A DNA stretch of 64,000 nucleotides from UBA6107 sp034430175 (lineage in GTDB: Bacteria; Chloroflexota; Anaerolineae; Anaerolineales; Anaerolineaceae), in NCBI GenBank assembly GCA_034430175.1, contig DAOUFI010000018.1, forward strand, positions 1-64,000, given 5' to 3'. The position numbers and the translations under genes were made by a program. The notes beneath the pieces are model-generated. The model made no database searches. It was not told the origin of the DNA and was given only the letters and a program-made list of their open reading frames with translations. Positions within the stretch are counted from its first letter, which is position 1, and the number at the start of each line of letters is the position of its first letter. Positions 8,915 to 16,686 of this stretch are shown piece after piece.

Positions 8915-10083
8915 TGGCTAAAAATCACCGAGGAAGAAATGAAGGGTCGATCTTTCAGAGACCCAATAAGAAATGGCGTGCACAGATCTATCATCAAGGA
9001 CAGCGCATCAGCAAGAACACTGAAACCAAAGCAGAAGCGTTGGAATGGATCAGAACCATGCAATCTGAGCTGGATAAGGGTTATGACTTCAAAGGCAGCA
9101 CCACTACCTTGAATGATTACCTTCCAAGCTGGTTGGAAAATCGCAAGCTTTCCTTGAGACCCAAAACAGCGCACCAATATGGTGCAATCATCAAAAAGCA
9201 CATCCTGCCTGAAATTGGCGATAAGAAGCTCAAGGATTTGCGCCTGATCCAGATAGAGCAATTCTATTCCAGCTTGCTGCAAAAAGGTCTGGGTCCTAGG
9301 ACGGTCAGGGTGGTTCACAACATTCTCCATGCTTCGTTGGATAAAGCAGTGAGGTATGGGTTGGTGATCTTCAACCCAACGCATGGAGCCACCTTGCCAC
9401 GATACTCACACGAAGAAATGACTGTTCTGGATTCATATCAAGTCGGGCAATTTCTCGTCGCTGCCCAGAATAGTCCTCACTATGCATTCTTTCATTTAGC
9501 GATCACAACCGGAATGCGCATGGGTGAACTCTTTGGTCTGAAATGGTCGGATATTCAATGGAATGCGGGTGTTCTGCATGTACAGCGGCAAAAGCAGTAC
9601 GTTCCTGGGCAAGGGTGTTGTTTCATTGAACCCAAGACAAATGCCGGCAGGAGAACCATCAAATTAGGCGAAGGTTCGCTTGATGTTTTACGCCACCACA
9701 AAGCCTATCAGGCGATGCAGAAAGAACGCGCGGGAAATCGTTGGCATGATCTGGATTTGGTCTTTTGTAGTTCTGTGGGCACACCCGGAGACGCGAGCAA
9801 TGTTCGCATAGATTTCAATCGAGTATTGGATTTAGCAGGATTACCCAAGATGCGTTTTCACGACTTACGGCATACTGCAGCCTCACTTCTCCTGAACAAC
9901 AAAGTCCCTGTGATCGTGGTGTCGGGTATGCTGGGACATTCCAAACCGAGTGTCACCCTGGATATTTATGCTCACGTCTTCCATGATATGCAAGGGGAAG
10001 CAGCGATCATCATGGATAAGCTTGTCACGCCGATCCTGGTTGAAATTCCACAAGTCAAGATAAAAGTTCCAAAGAAGGACTGA
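8914..10083 (+). CDS. int: Tyrosine recombinase / integrase
   Basis: 389 residues. An N-terminal arm-binding domain (GSIFQRPNKKWRAQIY) is followed by a SAM-like core-binding domain (TLNDYLPSWLENRK to about 170) and the catalytic domain. The catalytic set is complete: Arg 202 (TTGMRMGEL), the Lys in PKTNAGRRTIKL, His 316 and Arg 319 (HDLRHTAA), His 342 (LGHSKPS) and Tyr 352 (DIYAHV). It catalyses site-specific integration and excision. It ends 100 bp from the 3' end of a tRNA-Arg gene, the usual arrangement when the tRNA is the attachment site. No frameshift or missing residue is visible, so it should be active. Confidence 0.95.
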   Translation: MAKNHRGRNEGSIFQRPNKKWRAQIYHQGQRISKNTETKAEALEWIRTMQSELDKGYDFKGSTTTLNDYLPSWLENRKLSLRPKTAHQYGAIIKKHILPEIGDKKLKDLRLIQIEQFYSSLLQKGLGPRTVRVVHNILHASLDKAVRYGLVIFNPTHGATLPRYSHEEMTVLDSYQVGQFLVAAQNSPHYAFFHLAITTGMRMGELFGLKWSDIQWNAGVLHVQRQKQYVPGQGCCFIEPKTNAGRRTIKLGEGSLDVLRHHKAYQAMQKERAGNRWHDLDLVFCSSVGTPGDASNVRIDFNRVLDLAGLPKMRFHDLRHTAASLLLNNKVPVIVVSGMLGHSKPSVTLDIYAHVFHDMQGEAAIIMDKLVTPILVEIPQVKIKVPKKD

Positions 10084-10090
10084 TTTGAAT

Positions 10091-10110
10091 TGCACCTTAA
10101 TGCACCTTAA
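10091..10110 (+). repeat. Tandem TGCACCTTAA decamers after int (putative integrase arm sites)
   Basis: Two directly abutting copies of TGCACCTTAA (10091-10100 and 10101-10110) lie 8 bp after the integrase stop, between int and the tRNA attachment site. They match the copy at 8833. Tandem 10-mers near the end of an element are typical of arm-site arrays. Confidence 0.6.
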
Positions 10111-10142
10111 ATCAAAAACCCGAAAAATTATCGGGTTTTGAT
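10111..10142. terminator. Bidirectional terminator between int and tRNA-Arg
   Basis: ATCAAAAACCCGA and TCGGGTTTTGAT form a stem with A/T-rich flanks on both sides, serving the rightward integrase and the leftward tRNA. Confidence 0.75.
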
Positions 10143-10182
10143 CGGCATATGTGGCGGTGTTGGATGTGTAACCTAGTACATC

Positions 10183-10259
10183 TGGCGCCCCCGGCGCGGC
10201 TCGAACGCGCAACCTACTGATTCGAAGTCAGGCACTCTGTCCAATTGAGCTACGGGGGC
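10183..10259 (-). tRNA. tRNA-Arg (anticodon TCG)
   Basis: Read on the minus strand the acceptor stem is GCCCCCG / CGGGGGC, followed by discriminator G and an encoded CCA (10185-10183). The D arm has AGCTC...GAG, the anticodon loop is CTTCGAA with anticodon TCG (CGA codons), and the T arm is GCGCG-TTCGAGC-CGCGC. Total 77 nt with CCA. It is the probable integration site for the element whose integrase lies at its 3' side. Confidence 0.93.
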
Positions 10260-10381
10260 GAACAATCCAATTTTACCGCAAAATGCAAAAAATTGTCTGG
10301 CTGGCGATCTGAAGGTCAGGGATTTCCTCCACTATAGGCATCATTTCTTGCGAAGGAAAACAAGCCTCGCTATAGGGGGGT

Positions 10382-10416
10382 GAAGTCAGGTACTCTGTCC
10401 AATAGAGCTACGGGGG
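10382..10416 (-). pseudogene. Truncated tRNA-Arg (5' half only)
   Basis: 35 bases match the 5' half of the intact tRNA (10224-10258) at 33 of 35 positions, from the first acceptor-stem bases to the anticodon, where similarity stops. No 3' half follows. It looks like a remnant of an earlier insertion or exchange at the anticodon loop. Confidence 0.75.
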
Positions 10417-10493
10417 TTGTCGCATCACTTATACATCATTTCTTCTTTATATAAAGAAATCCCGCTTTGCCCCTTGACTTGGTGAAAATACGA

Positions 10494-10499
10494 TACAAT
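10494..10499 (+). promoter_or_regulatory. -10 box of a likely leaderless sigma-factor transcript
   Basis: TACAAT ends 7 nt before the ATG at 10507, with no purine-rich ribosome binding site between them. A TTGACT lies upstream but at only 14 nt spacing. A 16-bp perfect palindrome, TTCTTTATATAAAGAA, sits at 10443-10458. Confidence 0.45.
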
Positions 10500-10506
10500 T
10501 TCACCT

Positions 10507-11112
10507 ATGGATGAAATCGCACTTGTCAATTCCGCATTGAAGGGCGAGTTGGACGCGTTCAACCGCCTGGTGCTGGCCTATCAAGACATGGCCTTCAACG
10601 TGGCTTACCGCATCCTGGGCGACGATGATCAGGCGCAGGACGCCACTCAAAACGCGTTCCTTTCCGCCTACAAAAACCTGCGCGCGTTCCGAGGTGGCTC
10701 CTTCAAAGCCTGGGTGATGCGCATGGTCACAAACTCTTGTTACGATGAGCTGCGCCGCAAACAGCGTCACCCCACCACGCCGATCGAACCGACGCGCGAG
10801 AATAACGATGATGACCTGGATTCTTCGGACTGGCTCCCTTCTGACGACCCGACCCCCGAAGTCAGTATGGAACAGGCGGAGGTGGAACATGCCATCCAGC
10901 ATTGCCTCGAACGCCTCACCCCCGACTTCCGCGCCGTGGTTGTGCTGGTCGATATCCAGGGAATGGATTACGACGAGGCTGCCAAAAGCATCGATTCTCC
11001 TCTTGGCACGGTGAAAAGCAGGCTTGCCCGCGCCCGCTTGAGCCTGCGCGATTGTTTGCGTGGTTTTGAGGAACTTCTTCCCGCTGAATATCGTCTTGAA
11101 GGTGAGAAGTAA
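10507..11112 (+). CDS. ECF-type RNA polymerase sigma factor
   Basis: 201 residues of the sigma-70 ECF family. Region 2 spans about 20-95 (FNRLVLAYQDMAFNVAYRIL, then DATQNAFLSAYKNL and the -10-recognition helix AWVMRMVTNSCYDELRRK). An acidic linker (NNDDDLDSSDW) leads to region 4 at about 140-190 (LERLTPDFRAVVVL, and the recognition helix SPLGTVKSRLARAR). It directs polymerase to a stress or envelope regulon. The anti-sigma gene starts two bases after its stop, so the pair is co-expressed. Its own transcript may be leaderless. Confidence 0.92.
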   Translation: MDEIALVNSALKGELDAFNRLVLAYQDMAFNVAYRILGDDDQAQDATQNAFLSAYKNLRAFRGGSFKAWVMRMVTNSCYDELRRKQRHPTTPIEPTRENNDDDLDSSDWLPSDDPTPEVSMEQAEVEHAIQHCLERLTPDFRAVVVLVDIQGMDYDEAAKSIDSPLGTVKSRLARARLSLRDCLRGFEELLPAEYRLEGEK

Positions 11113-11114
11113 GC

Positions 11115-11900
11115 ATGAGCAGATCACTTTCTTTCAAGGATTACCAACTTCTGTCGGCCTACATGGATGGCCGAACTTCGACCCGAGAAAAAGCACGGGT
11201 CGAAGCCATGCTTGCCGCTGACGCAGATTTTCAGAAAACATATAACGAATTCTCCCGGCTCAAGAGGATGATGAAAGCGGTACCAAGTGTCAAAGCGCCG
11301 CGCAACTTCACCCTATCCGCCACGGTGGCTCCGCAAAAACCGCAGCGCTTTCTTCTAGCGCCCGCGTTGAATTATGCCGCGCTGGTGACTGCGATCCTTT
11401 TTGTCTTCTTATTTGCCGGCTCTCGTTTTTGGGGGACGTCCTTTGCTGCCAAACAGGCGGAGGCTCCACAGGCTATGATGCTTTCCGCAAGCGATGAAAG
11501 CGCGGCCGCGGAGTCAACCTTAGTGCCCATGATCACCTGGGGGCATGTTGGCGGTCTTGGTGGCAGAGGCGGTGGTGCAGGTGGATCTGGATTGGGTGGA
11601 GGGCCCTCGGTGGCAGCGGCTCCGGATTATGGGGTGGAGGCGGTAAACCCTGAGACGATGGTGCAGGGTACAAAATCTCCAACCGAAGGTACGCAGACTC
11701 CTGAACCCACCGGAGATATTTCACAGCTTATCCTTGGTCTCCCCGATGAATCCGCGCAGGGCAAGCAACTCTCTGAATCCAATACGCCAATTGAGAGCCA
11801 ACGTGTGACTGTGAACTGGCTGCTGGTGGGTGAGATCGGATTGGCTGTTCTGGCGGTTGGTTTTGCGGTTGCCGCATTTCTCCTCAGAAAGCGCCATTAA
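11115..11900 (+). CDS. Membrane-anchored anti-sigma factor
   Basis: 261 residues. The N-terminal ~80 residues (LLSAYMDGRTSTREKARVEA...) have the helical anti-sigma domain but lack the His-x3-Cys-x2-Cys zinc motif, so this is a non-zinc ASD. A transmembrane helix follows at about 90-115 (ALVTAILFVFLFAG), then a Gly-rich stretch (LGGRGGGAGGSGLGGG), a Thr/Pro segment, and a second helix at the C-terminus (LAVLAVGFAVAAFLL). It should hold the upstream sigma factor at the membrane until a signal releases it. The family is inferred from position and layout as much as from sequence. Confidence 0.78.
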   Translation: MSRSLSFKDYQLLSAYMDGRTSTREKARVEAMLAADADFQKTYNEFSRLKRMMKAVPSVKAPRNFTLSATVAPQKPQRFLLAPALNYAALVTAILFVFLFAGSRFWGTSFAAKQAEAPQAMMLSASDESAAAESTLVPMITWGHVGGLGGRGGGAGGSGLGGGPSVAAAPDYGVEAVNPETMVQGTKSPTEGTQTPEPTGDISQLILGLPDESAQGKQLSESNTPIESQRVTVNWLLVGEIGLAVLAVGFAVAAFLLRKRH

Positions 11901-11901
11901 T

Positions 11902-12411
11902 TTGTCCAGCCGGCCTTACAAATATTGTCCCTATTGCGCTGTTGAGTTGATTGATCAAGTCCAGATGGGGGAGTTACGTCCCACCTGCCCAAATTGTGGT
12001 TGGGTGCATTATGAAGACCCCAAGGTGGCAGCGGGTGTAGTGGTGATCGATTCCGGTAGAATTCTCCTCGTGCGTCGCATCATGGAACCCTGCGCAGGTC
12101 TCTGGAGTATCCCTGCTGGTTTCGTTAACGCGCTCGAAGACCCGGCCGCCGCGGCTGAACGTGAATGCCGTGAAGAAACCGGCTTGCAAGTCCGGCATAA
12201 GGACCTTTTCGACATACTGACAGGACGTGAGCATCAGCGCGGCGCGGATATCTTTTTGGTCTACCGAGCCAGGTTGATCGGCGGTGAGCTGCGTGCTGCC
12301 GACGACGCGGATAACGCTGCTTGGTTCCCGCTGAATGACCTGCCCGAACTGGCGTTCAACTCCACAAAAAAGATCATCTCCGATCTTCGATTACGGTCTC
12401 CTCAAAGATAA
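11902..12411 (+). CDS. NUDIX hydrolase with N-terminal zinc ribbon
   Basis: 169 residues from a TTG at 11902, one base after the anti-sigma stop; this start keeps the zinc ribbon intact and avoids a long overlap. Two CxxC pairs (YCPYC and CPNC) make a zinc ribbon, and the Nudix box G(x5)E(x7)REExGL is complete (GFVNALE, then ECREETGL). This is the architecture of NudC-like and ADP-ribose pyrophosphatase-like enzymes that cleave nucleoside diphosphates linked to another group. Substrate not determinable. The TTG start is a judgement from context. Confidence 0.87.
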   Translation: MSSRPYKYCPYCAVELIDQVQMGELRPTCPNCGWVHYEDPKVAAGVVVIDSGRILLVRRIMEPCAGLWSIPAGFVNALEDPAAAAERECREETGLQVRHKDLFDILTGREHQRGADIFLVYRARLIGGELRAADDADNAAWFPLNDLPELAFNSTKKIISDLRLRSPQR

Positions 12412-12494
12412 GCCTCATTTTTCCTTAATGATAAAATGGTATGGAGCTTGCAGCCTTCATATCATTGCTTCCGTTATGACCGAAAGAGATCCCT

Positions 12495-14891
12495 ATGACC
12501 CGCTACACGAACTCCCGAAATTCGAAATCAAAAAGCGCTCGTTCATCTTCAAAAGGACGAAATACTTCAACTCGAAAGTCTGCTTCCAGGCAACCGGTGC
12601 AGCATCTTTCACCGGAAGTGAAGAAAGACATCGTCGGCGGGCTGCTCGCGGTTTTGGGGGTTGTTTGCGTCTTGAGCTTCTTCACACCGGAACAGGGATC
12701 CTTCACCGGGTGGTTCAGCAACATCATGAAAAGAATCGCCGGTTGGGGTGGGTTTTTCATCCCATTGGCGTTGCTGGCGATCGGGCTGTGGATGCTCTTC
12801 CGCAACGTGCGAAAATTTCCGCGCGTCTCCGTGGGCAGGGGGACGGGGATCGTGCTGCTATTCCTGAACCTGATTACTTGGTTCCATTTCGTCATCAAAG
12901 GCGATTACGCCACCGCCAGCCTCGGACAGGGCGGCGGCTACCTCGGAGCTTTCTTTTATCAGGTGTTGTTTACAACCCTCGGACGTCCCGGCACCGGGGT
13001 TTTTCTAGTCGCGTGGCTTGTCATTGCCACGATCTTCGTCCTGGATCTGCCCATCCCCGAGATCGTTAACCGGGTTGAAAAGAGAGTGGAACAAAAGAAA
13101 CATAACGCGCCGATCACAGCACGGCAAGAGAAGCTGCCCATCCACCAATCTTCAATGAAGGCTCCCGCCTTCGAAGACCGCTACGATCTTCCCGATGGAT
13201 TCAACCCCATTAATTTGCACAACGAAGGGGAGAAACCGCAGATCGTTGTCACCCCGCGCAAGCGCCCGTCCGAACCGTCCGTGCGACCTGAACCGGCGCG
13301 CAGCTCAACCCCGACAAGTGCCAAACCCTCGACGCCCGCGTTCCTCCCTGATACCAAACCCGATATCGCCCCTATTGGGGCGACCATCCGTCCGCAGAAA
13401 CCCTGGACGCTGCCGTCCATCGAAGCCATCCTGGACCCGGCCACTCCGGTGAGTATCCAATCGCACCTGGACAAGGACCGCTCGCGTATCATCGAAGAAA
13501 CCCTGGCTTCCTTCAGTGCTCCGGCGCACGTGGTGGAAGTTCACCGCGGGCCTACCGTGACCCAATTCGGCGTAGAACCCGATTTCATTGAGTCGCGTGG
13601 CGGACGCATGCGGGTGCGGGTGGCCAAGATCGTCTCATTGGCCGATGATCTCGCGTTGGCGCTAGCGGCTCCCAGCATCCGCATTCAGGCACCCGTACCC
13701 GGACGCAGCTACGTCGGCATCGAAGTACCCAACACCGAGATCGCTGTCGTGGGGCTGCGTGAAGTGATCGAGAGCGAAGCGTATCACAAGATCAAATCCT
13801 CGCTCAAACTGGCGCTTGGCAAAGATGTGGCCGGCAAACCCATCTGCGCCGACCTCACCAGTATGCCGCATTTGCTGATTGCCGGCACCACCAATTCCGG
13901 CAAGTCCGTCTGCGTCAACTCTATCCTCTCAAGTCTGTTGCTCACCAATTCCCCGGCTGACCTGCGTCTGGTGCTCGTTGACCCCAAGCGTGTGGAATTG
14001 ACCGGATATAACCACATTCCCCATTTGCTTGCCCCGGTGGTGGTTGATTCCGAAAAGGTCATCGGCGCGCTGCAATGGGTGATCCGTGAGATGGATGCGC
14101 GTTATCACAAGTTCTCAGATGCCGGCGTGCGCAACATCACCGAGTTCAATCGCAAGAACACCGATGAGCACATCCCCTACCTGGTGGTCGTGATCGATGA
14201 ACTCGCCGACCTGATGATGATGGCGCCGGTCGAGACCGAGCATTGCATCACCCGCCTGGCGCAGCTTGCCCGCGCCACCGGTATTCACCTTATCATCGCC
14301 ACCCAGCGTCCCTCCACGGACGTGGTCACGGGCTTGATCAAAGCCAATCTTCCCGCCCGCATCGCCTTCATGGTCGCGTCGAATGTGGACAGCCGCGTGA
14401 TCCTTGATCAACCAGGCGCCGAAAAGTTGCTCGGCCGTGGCGACATGCTCTACCAGGCTCCCGACGCTCCGGCGCCAGTACGGCTGCAGGGCACCTACGT
14501 CTCTGACGGCGAGATCACCCGCCTGGTGGAAAACTGGAAGGCGATCGCTTACAACAATCCCGACGCGCAGACCGATGATCCTTTCAGCAAAGCGTCGTAC
14601 GAGATGATGAATGCCAACAACGTTCCCCTCAAACAAGGCGCTTTATGGGACGATGGTTCCGTTGTCAACGAGGACCCCATGCTCAAAGACGCGATCGCTG
14701 TGGTACGCCGCGAGGGAAAGGCTTCGATCTCCATGCTCCAGCGTCGCTTGCGCGTGGGCTACACTCGTGCCGCCCGCCTCATCGATACCATGGAAGAGAA
14801 GAAGATCATCGGCCCGCAGCAAGCTGGTTCGCAGGTGCGCGAGATTCTCGATTTTGGTACCGAACCCGAGCTGCCGCAAGAAGAAGCCTGA
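12495..14891 (+). CDS. ftsK: DNA translocase FtsK
   Basis: 798 residues. An N-terminal basic Ser/Arg-rich tail is followed by four transmembrane helices (about 45-195), a Pro-rich linker, and the motor. Walker A GTTNSGKS is at 464-471 and Walker B VVVIDELAD at about 564-571. The C-terminal gamma winged helix (ISMLQRRLRVGYTRAARL, about 735-752) reads KOPS-type sequences. It pumps chromosome DNA through the closing septum and helps dimer resolution. Length is typical of the family. Preceded by a weak GAAAGAG site; it starts 83 bp after the NUDIX gene. Confidence 0.96.
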   Translation: MTRYTNSRNSKSKSARSSSKGRNTSTRKSASRQPVQHLSPEVKKDIVGGLLAVLGVVCVLSFFTPEQGSFTGWFSNIMKRIAGWGGFFIPLALLAIGLWMLFRNVRKFPRVSVGRGTGIVLLFLNLITWFHFVIKGDYATASLGQGGGYLGAFFYQVLFTTLGRPGTGVFLVAWLVIATIFVLDLPIPEIVNRVEKRVEQKKHNAPITARQEKLPIHQSSMKAPAFEDRYDLPDGFNPINLHNEGEKPQIVVTPRKRPSEPSVRPEPARSSTPTSAKPSTPAFLPDTKPDIAPIGATIRPQKPWTLPSIEAILDPATPVSIQSHLDKDRSRIIEETLASFSAPAHVVEVHRGPTVTQFGVEPDFIESRGGRMRVRVAKIVSLADDLALALAAPSIRIQAPVPGRSYVGIEVPNTEIAVVGLREVIESEAYHKIKSSLKLALGKDVAGKPICADLTSMPHLLIAGTTNSGKSVCVNSILSSLLLTNSPADLRLVLVDPKRVELTGYNHIPHLLAPVVVDSEKVIGALQWVIREMDARYHKFSDAGVRNITEFNRKNTDEHIPYLVVVIDELADLMMMAPVETEHCITRLAQLARATGIHLIIATQRPSTDVVTGLIKANLPARIAFMVASNVDSRVILDQPGAEKLLGRGDMLYQAPDAPAPVRLQGTYVSDGEITRLVENWKAIAYNNPDAQTDDPFSKASYEMMNANNVPLKQGALWDDGSVVNEDPMLKDAIAVVRREGKASISMLQRRLRVGYTRAARLIDTMEEKKIIGPQQAGSQVREILDFGTEPELPQEEA

Positions 14892-14900
14892 TCGACTGCA

Positions 14901-15422
14901 ATGGCTGGCCATTCTCCGCGTTCAATTTTTATTAAACTGACACTCTTCTGGATATTGTTCCTGGTGTTTCACTTCGCTTATGAATGGCTGCCATACACGA
15001 TCATTGCCGTTTTTTCCGGCAACAGCGAGGCGGTGGCGCAGCACATCAAGATATCTTTCTTTGCGTACGCATACGCCAGCCTGATCGAGTATTCCTGGCT
15101 GCGCTTGCCCAAACCGGACCGCCTGCGTTTTCTCGATTCGAGGTTGGTCGGCCTGCTCATCGTATCCATCGGTACGTTTCTCTGGTACATCGTTCCTGCC
15201 ATTCGTGGGGCGGGGATGCCCAATGACCTACTGGAGATCCTTTACGCCAATATCGTCATCCTCCTGGTCGCGCTGGGTGCTATCCTGATCGAACGCGATG
15301 TGGCCAGGATTGAGTTCTCGCGTGCCAGCCGCTGGGTGTTGATCCTCTTCAACCTTGCCTTGCTGGTAATCTTAATACTCGGTACTTTCCGCATCCCCTG
15401 GGGCGGATTCTGGTTCATGTAG
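14901..15422 (+). CDS. Membrane protein of unknown function
   Basis: 173 residues with four to five predicted membrane helices (for example LTLFWILFLVFHFAYEWL, IVILLVALGAILI, WVLILFNLALLVILILG). It begins 9 bp after ftsK, with no ribosome site, so it is likely coupled to it. No domain was recognised. The next terminator closes the operon that starts with the NUDIX or ftsK gene. Confidence 0.75.
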   Translation: MAGHSPRSIFIKLTLFWILFLVFHFAYEWLPYTIIAVFSGNSEAVAQHIKISFFAYAYASLIEYSWLRLPKPDRLRFLDSRLVGLLIVSIGTFLWYIVPAIRGAGMPNDLLEILYANIVILLVALGAILIERDVARIEFSRASRWVLILFNLALLVILILGTFRIPWGGFWFM

Positions 15423-15437
15423 GGTAAAACGATAAAG

Positions 15438-15475
15438 AAAATCCCGGTTTCTTTGATCTCTGAAACCGGGATTTT
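15438..15475. terminator. Bidirectional terminator
   Basis: AAAATCCCGGTTTC / GAAACCGGGATTTT form perfect 14-bp arms around a 10-base loop, with A/T tails on both sides. It lies between convergent genes. Confidence 0.9.
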
Positions 15476-15486
15476 GTAATTATTGA

Positions 15487-15909
15487 CTAAATCTTCGTTT
15501 TATATACCCCAACCCCATAACTCGCCAACGCTCCGAAGAAACCGAACGCCATCAGCAGCGAACTGAGCGCGGAGTCGCCAGCCGTGACGAACTGCGCTCC
15601 GAAGTAGTAAGCCGCGAGCGTAAAGACCGCCCCCAGGCTGGACGCGATGATGGCTGTCCGATTTTTCGTCATGAAAGCCAGCACCAGTGACGCCAGCGCT
15701 ATTGCCACCAGCAATGTGCCGAAGATGATGTGCGCCACGATCACGCCCGAGTGGCTGAACACCCAGCCCCAGGCGGCGCTGCCGGCGCTACCCTCGGGAA
15801 TCTCGATAAAAAGGTTCGCGATCATCCCAAGTACGAACAGGATCGCCAGCGTGTGCAGGGTTCCCTGGGTGACGCTGCGGTAGACTTTTAAGGTTTTGCT
15901 ATTTTCCAT
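15487..15909 (-). CDS. Small four-helix membrane protein
   Basis: 140 residues, AAGGAGATGG-type ribosome site before the ATG. Four hydrophobic segments are visible: TLAILFVLGMIANLF, VIVAHIIFGTLLVAIALASLVL, AIIASSLGAVFTLAAYYF and LLMAFGFFGALASYGVGVY. His 54 in the second segment and His 19 before the first could be buried ligands, but this is only suggestive. Single-gene unit ending at the shared terminator. No function assigned. Confidence 0.75.
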   Translation of the reverse strand: MENSKTLKVYRSVTQGTLHTLAILFVLGMIANLFIEIPEGSAGSAAWGWVFSHSGVIVAHIIFGTLLVAIALASLVLAFMTKNRTAIIASSLGAVFTLAAYYFGAQFVTAGDSALSSLLMAFGFFGALASYGVGVYKTKI

Positions 15910-15990
15910 TTTTTTCCATCTCCTTTTGATTACAATATAGACTTAAGTTGTCTGAATTGCATTAAAATCAGAAAAGAGATGACAAAAGCT

Positions 15991-16018
15991 GACTCCCCGG
16001 TCGGCAACCCGGGGAGTC
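15991..16018 (-). terminator. Terminator of the DUF3795 gene
   Basis: GACTCCCCGG / CCGGGGAGTC perfect 10-bp stem; on the minus strand it is followed after AGC by TTTTG. It lies just downstream of the gene ending at 16030. Confidence 0.75.
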
Positions 16019-16029
16019 TTGGTGGTACG

Positions 16030-16371
16030 TCACTTGCGCAGTTTTTCGAGATTCTCCCTCGCGGGGGGAACCATTGACAGAAACCCCGTCAATGTCTCGC
16101 AAGGATAATCGGAGCACTCCGCGCAGGTGGTATACCCCCTCGCTTGTGCGCAAGCGCGGATCTCGCAATCGCTGCAGTGCCCGCACCATGGACCAGTGGT
16201 GTTGTTGCAGCCCAGGCAGGTCACCTGAGCCACCGTGATATCCGGCGAATTGTATTCCGCTTGCCATTTCGCGGCGATCTTTTCCAGCTCAACCTGATCG
16301 TTGGCCTTCGTCGCCAGGTAGGCCTCGCAGGCGGCGCAATTCAAGCCACAGCACGCGATCATTTCTTCCAT
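16030..16371 (-). CDS. DUF3795 cysteine-rich protein
   Basis: 113 residues with 12 cysteines: the N-terminal ACCGLNCAACEAY signature is that of DUF3795, followed by CLGC, WCGHCSDCEIRAC and CAECSDYPC. The pattern suggests zinc or Fe-S binding. The family is common in anaerobes and has no established role. GGGAGGG lies 7 nt before the ATG, and a clear promoter lies upstream. Monocistronic. Confidence 0.88.
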   Translation of the reverse strand: MEEMIACCGLNCAACEAYLATKANDQVELEKIAAKWQAEYNSPDITVAQVTCLGCNNTTGPWCGHCSDCEIRACAQARGYTTCAECSDYPCETLTGFLSMVPPARENLEKLRK

Positions 16372-16402
16372 AGTTCAACCCTCCCATATCAAAGATATCA
16401 CC

Positions 16403-16430
16403 ATTATAGCACTTATGTTCTATTAAGCAA
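16403..16430 (-). promoter_or_regulatory. Promoter of the DUF3795 gene
   Basis: TTGCTT (16430-16425), a 16-base spacer, and TATAAT (16408-16403) on the minus strand, 32 bp before the start codon. Confidence 0.7.
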
Positions 16431-16637
16431 GAGAGAAACTATATCCCAAACCATGAGGTTTAATCGCGAATTTTCCTAATTTATACTAATGAATGCTAAT
16501 AGACCTTCTTTGTTTCAAATTCACAAGACAGGTTTTATTAGGTTTTTATTTGTGTAATTGGTGGATATGTTTTTACATGAATTGTTCGGTTCTATTCGCA
16601 TTAATTAGCGAAATTAGCGGTTAAGCTCTTTATAAAT
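16431..16637. other. AT-rich intergenic stretch
   Basis: The 315-bp gap between genes holds the promoter at 16403 and the terminator at 16638. Between them I see only AT-rich DNA with the short repeats ATTAGCG...ATTAGCG near 16601-16620 and no credible coding frame. Confidence 0.5.
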
Positions 16638-16666
16638 CAAAAACGCTCCCCAATTTCGGGGAGCGT
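16638..16666 (-). terminator. Terminator of the channel gene
   Basis: ACGCTCCCC / GGGGAGCGT perfect 9-bp stem, followed on the minus strand by TTTTTGATTT. Confidence 0.85.
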
Positions 16667-16686
16667 CGTCTTCATGATCGAAAACC

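Larger units (their letters stand above)
1..10185. mobile_element. Right-hand part of an integrative element or defence island at tRNA-Arg
   Basis: A RepA-like gene, excisionase and integrase lie in order next to the tRNA 3' end, with a type III R-M operon and Fic protein behind them. The left attachment site was not found in the window, so the left boundary and whether the R-M genes belong to the element are inferred. Confidence 0.55.

Noticed and set aside
8661..8921. 86-codon frame between excisionase and integrase
   Set aside because: Overlaps the excisionase gene in another frame, lacks a ribosome site, and contains the integrase hairpin.
10382..10416. A second functional tRNA-Arg
   Set aside because: Only the 5' half is present; no anticodon loop closure, T arm or CCA end.
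14115..14636. 173-codon minus-strand frame
   Set aside because: Antisense to the FtsK motor domain.
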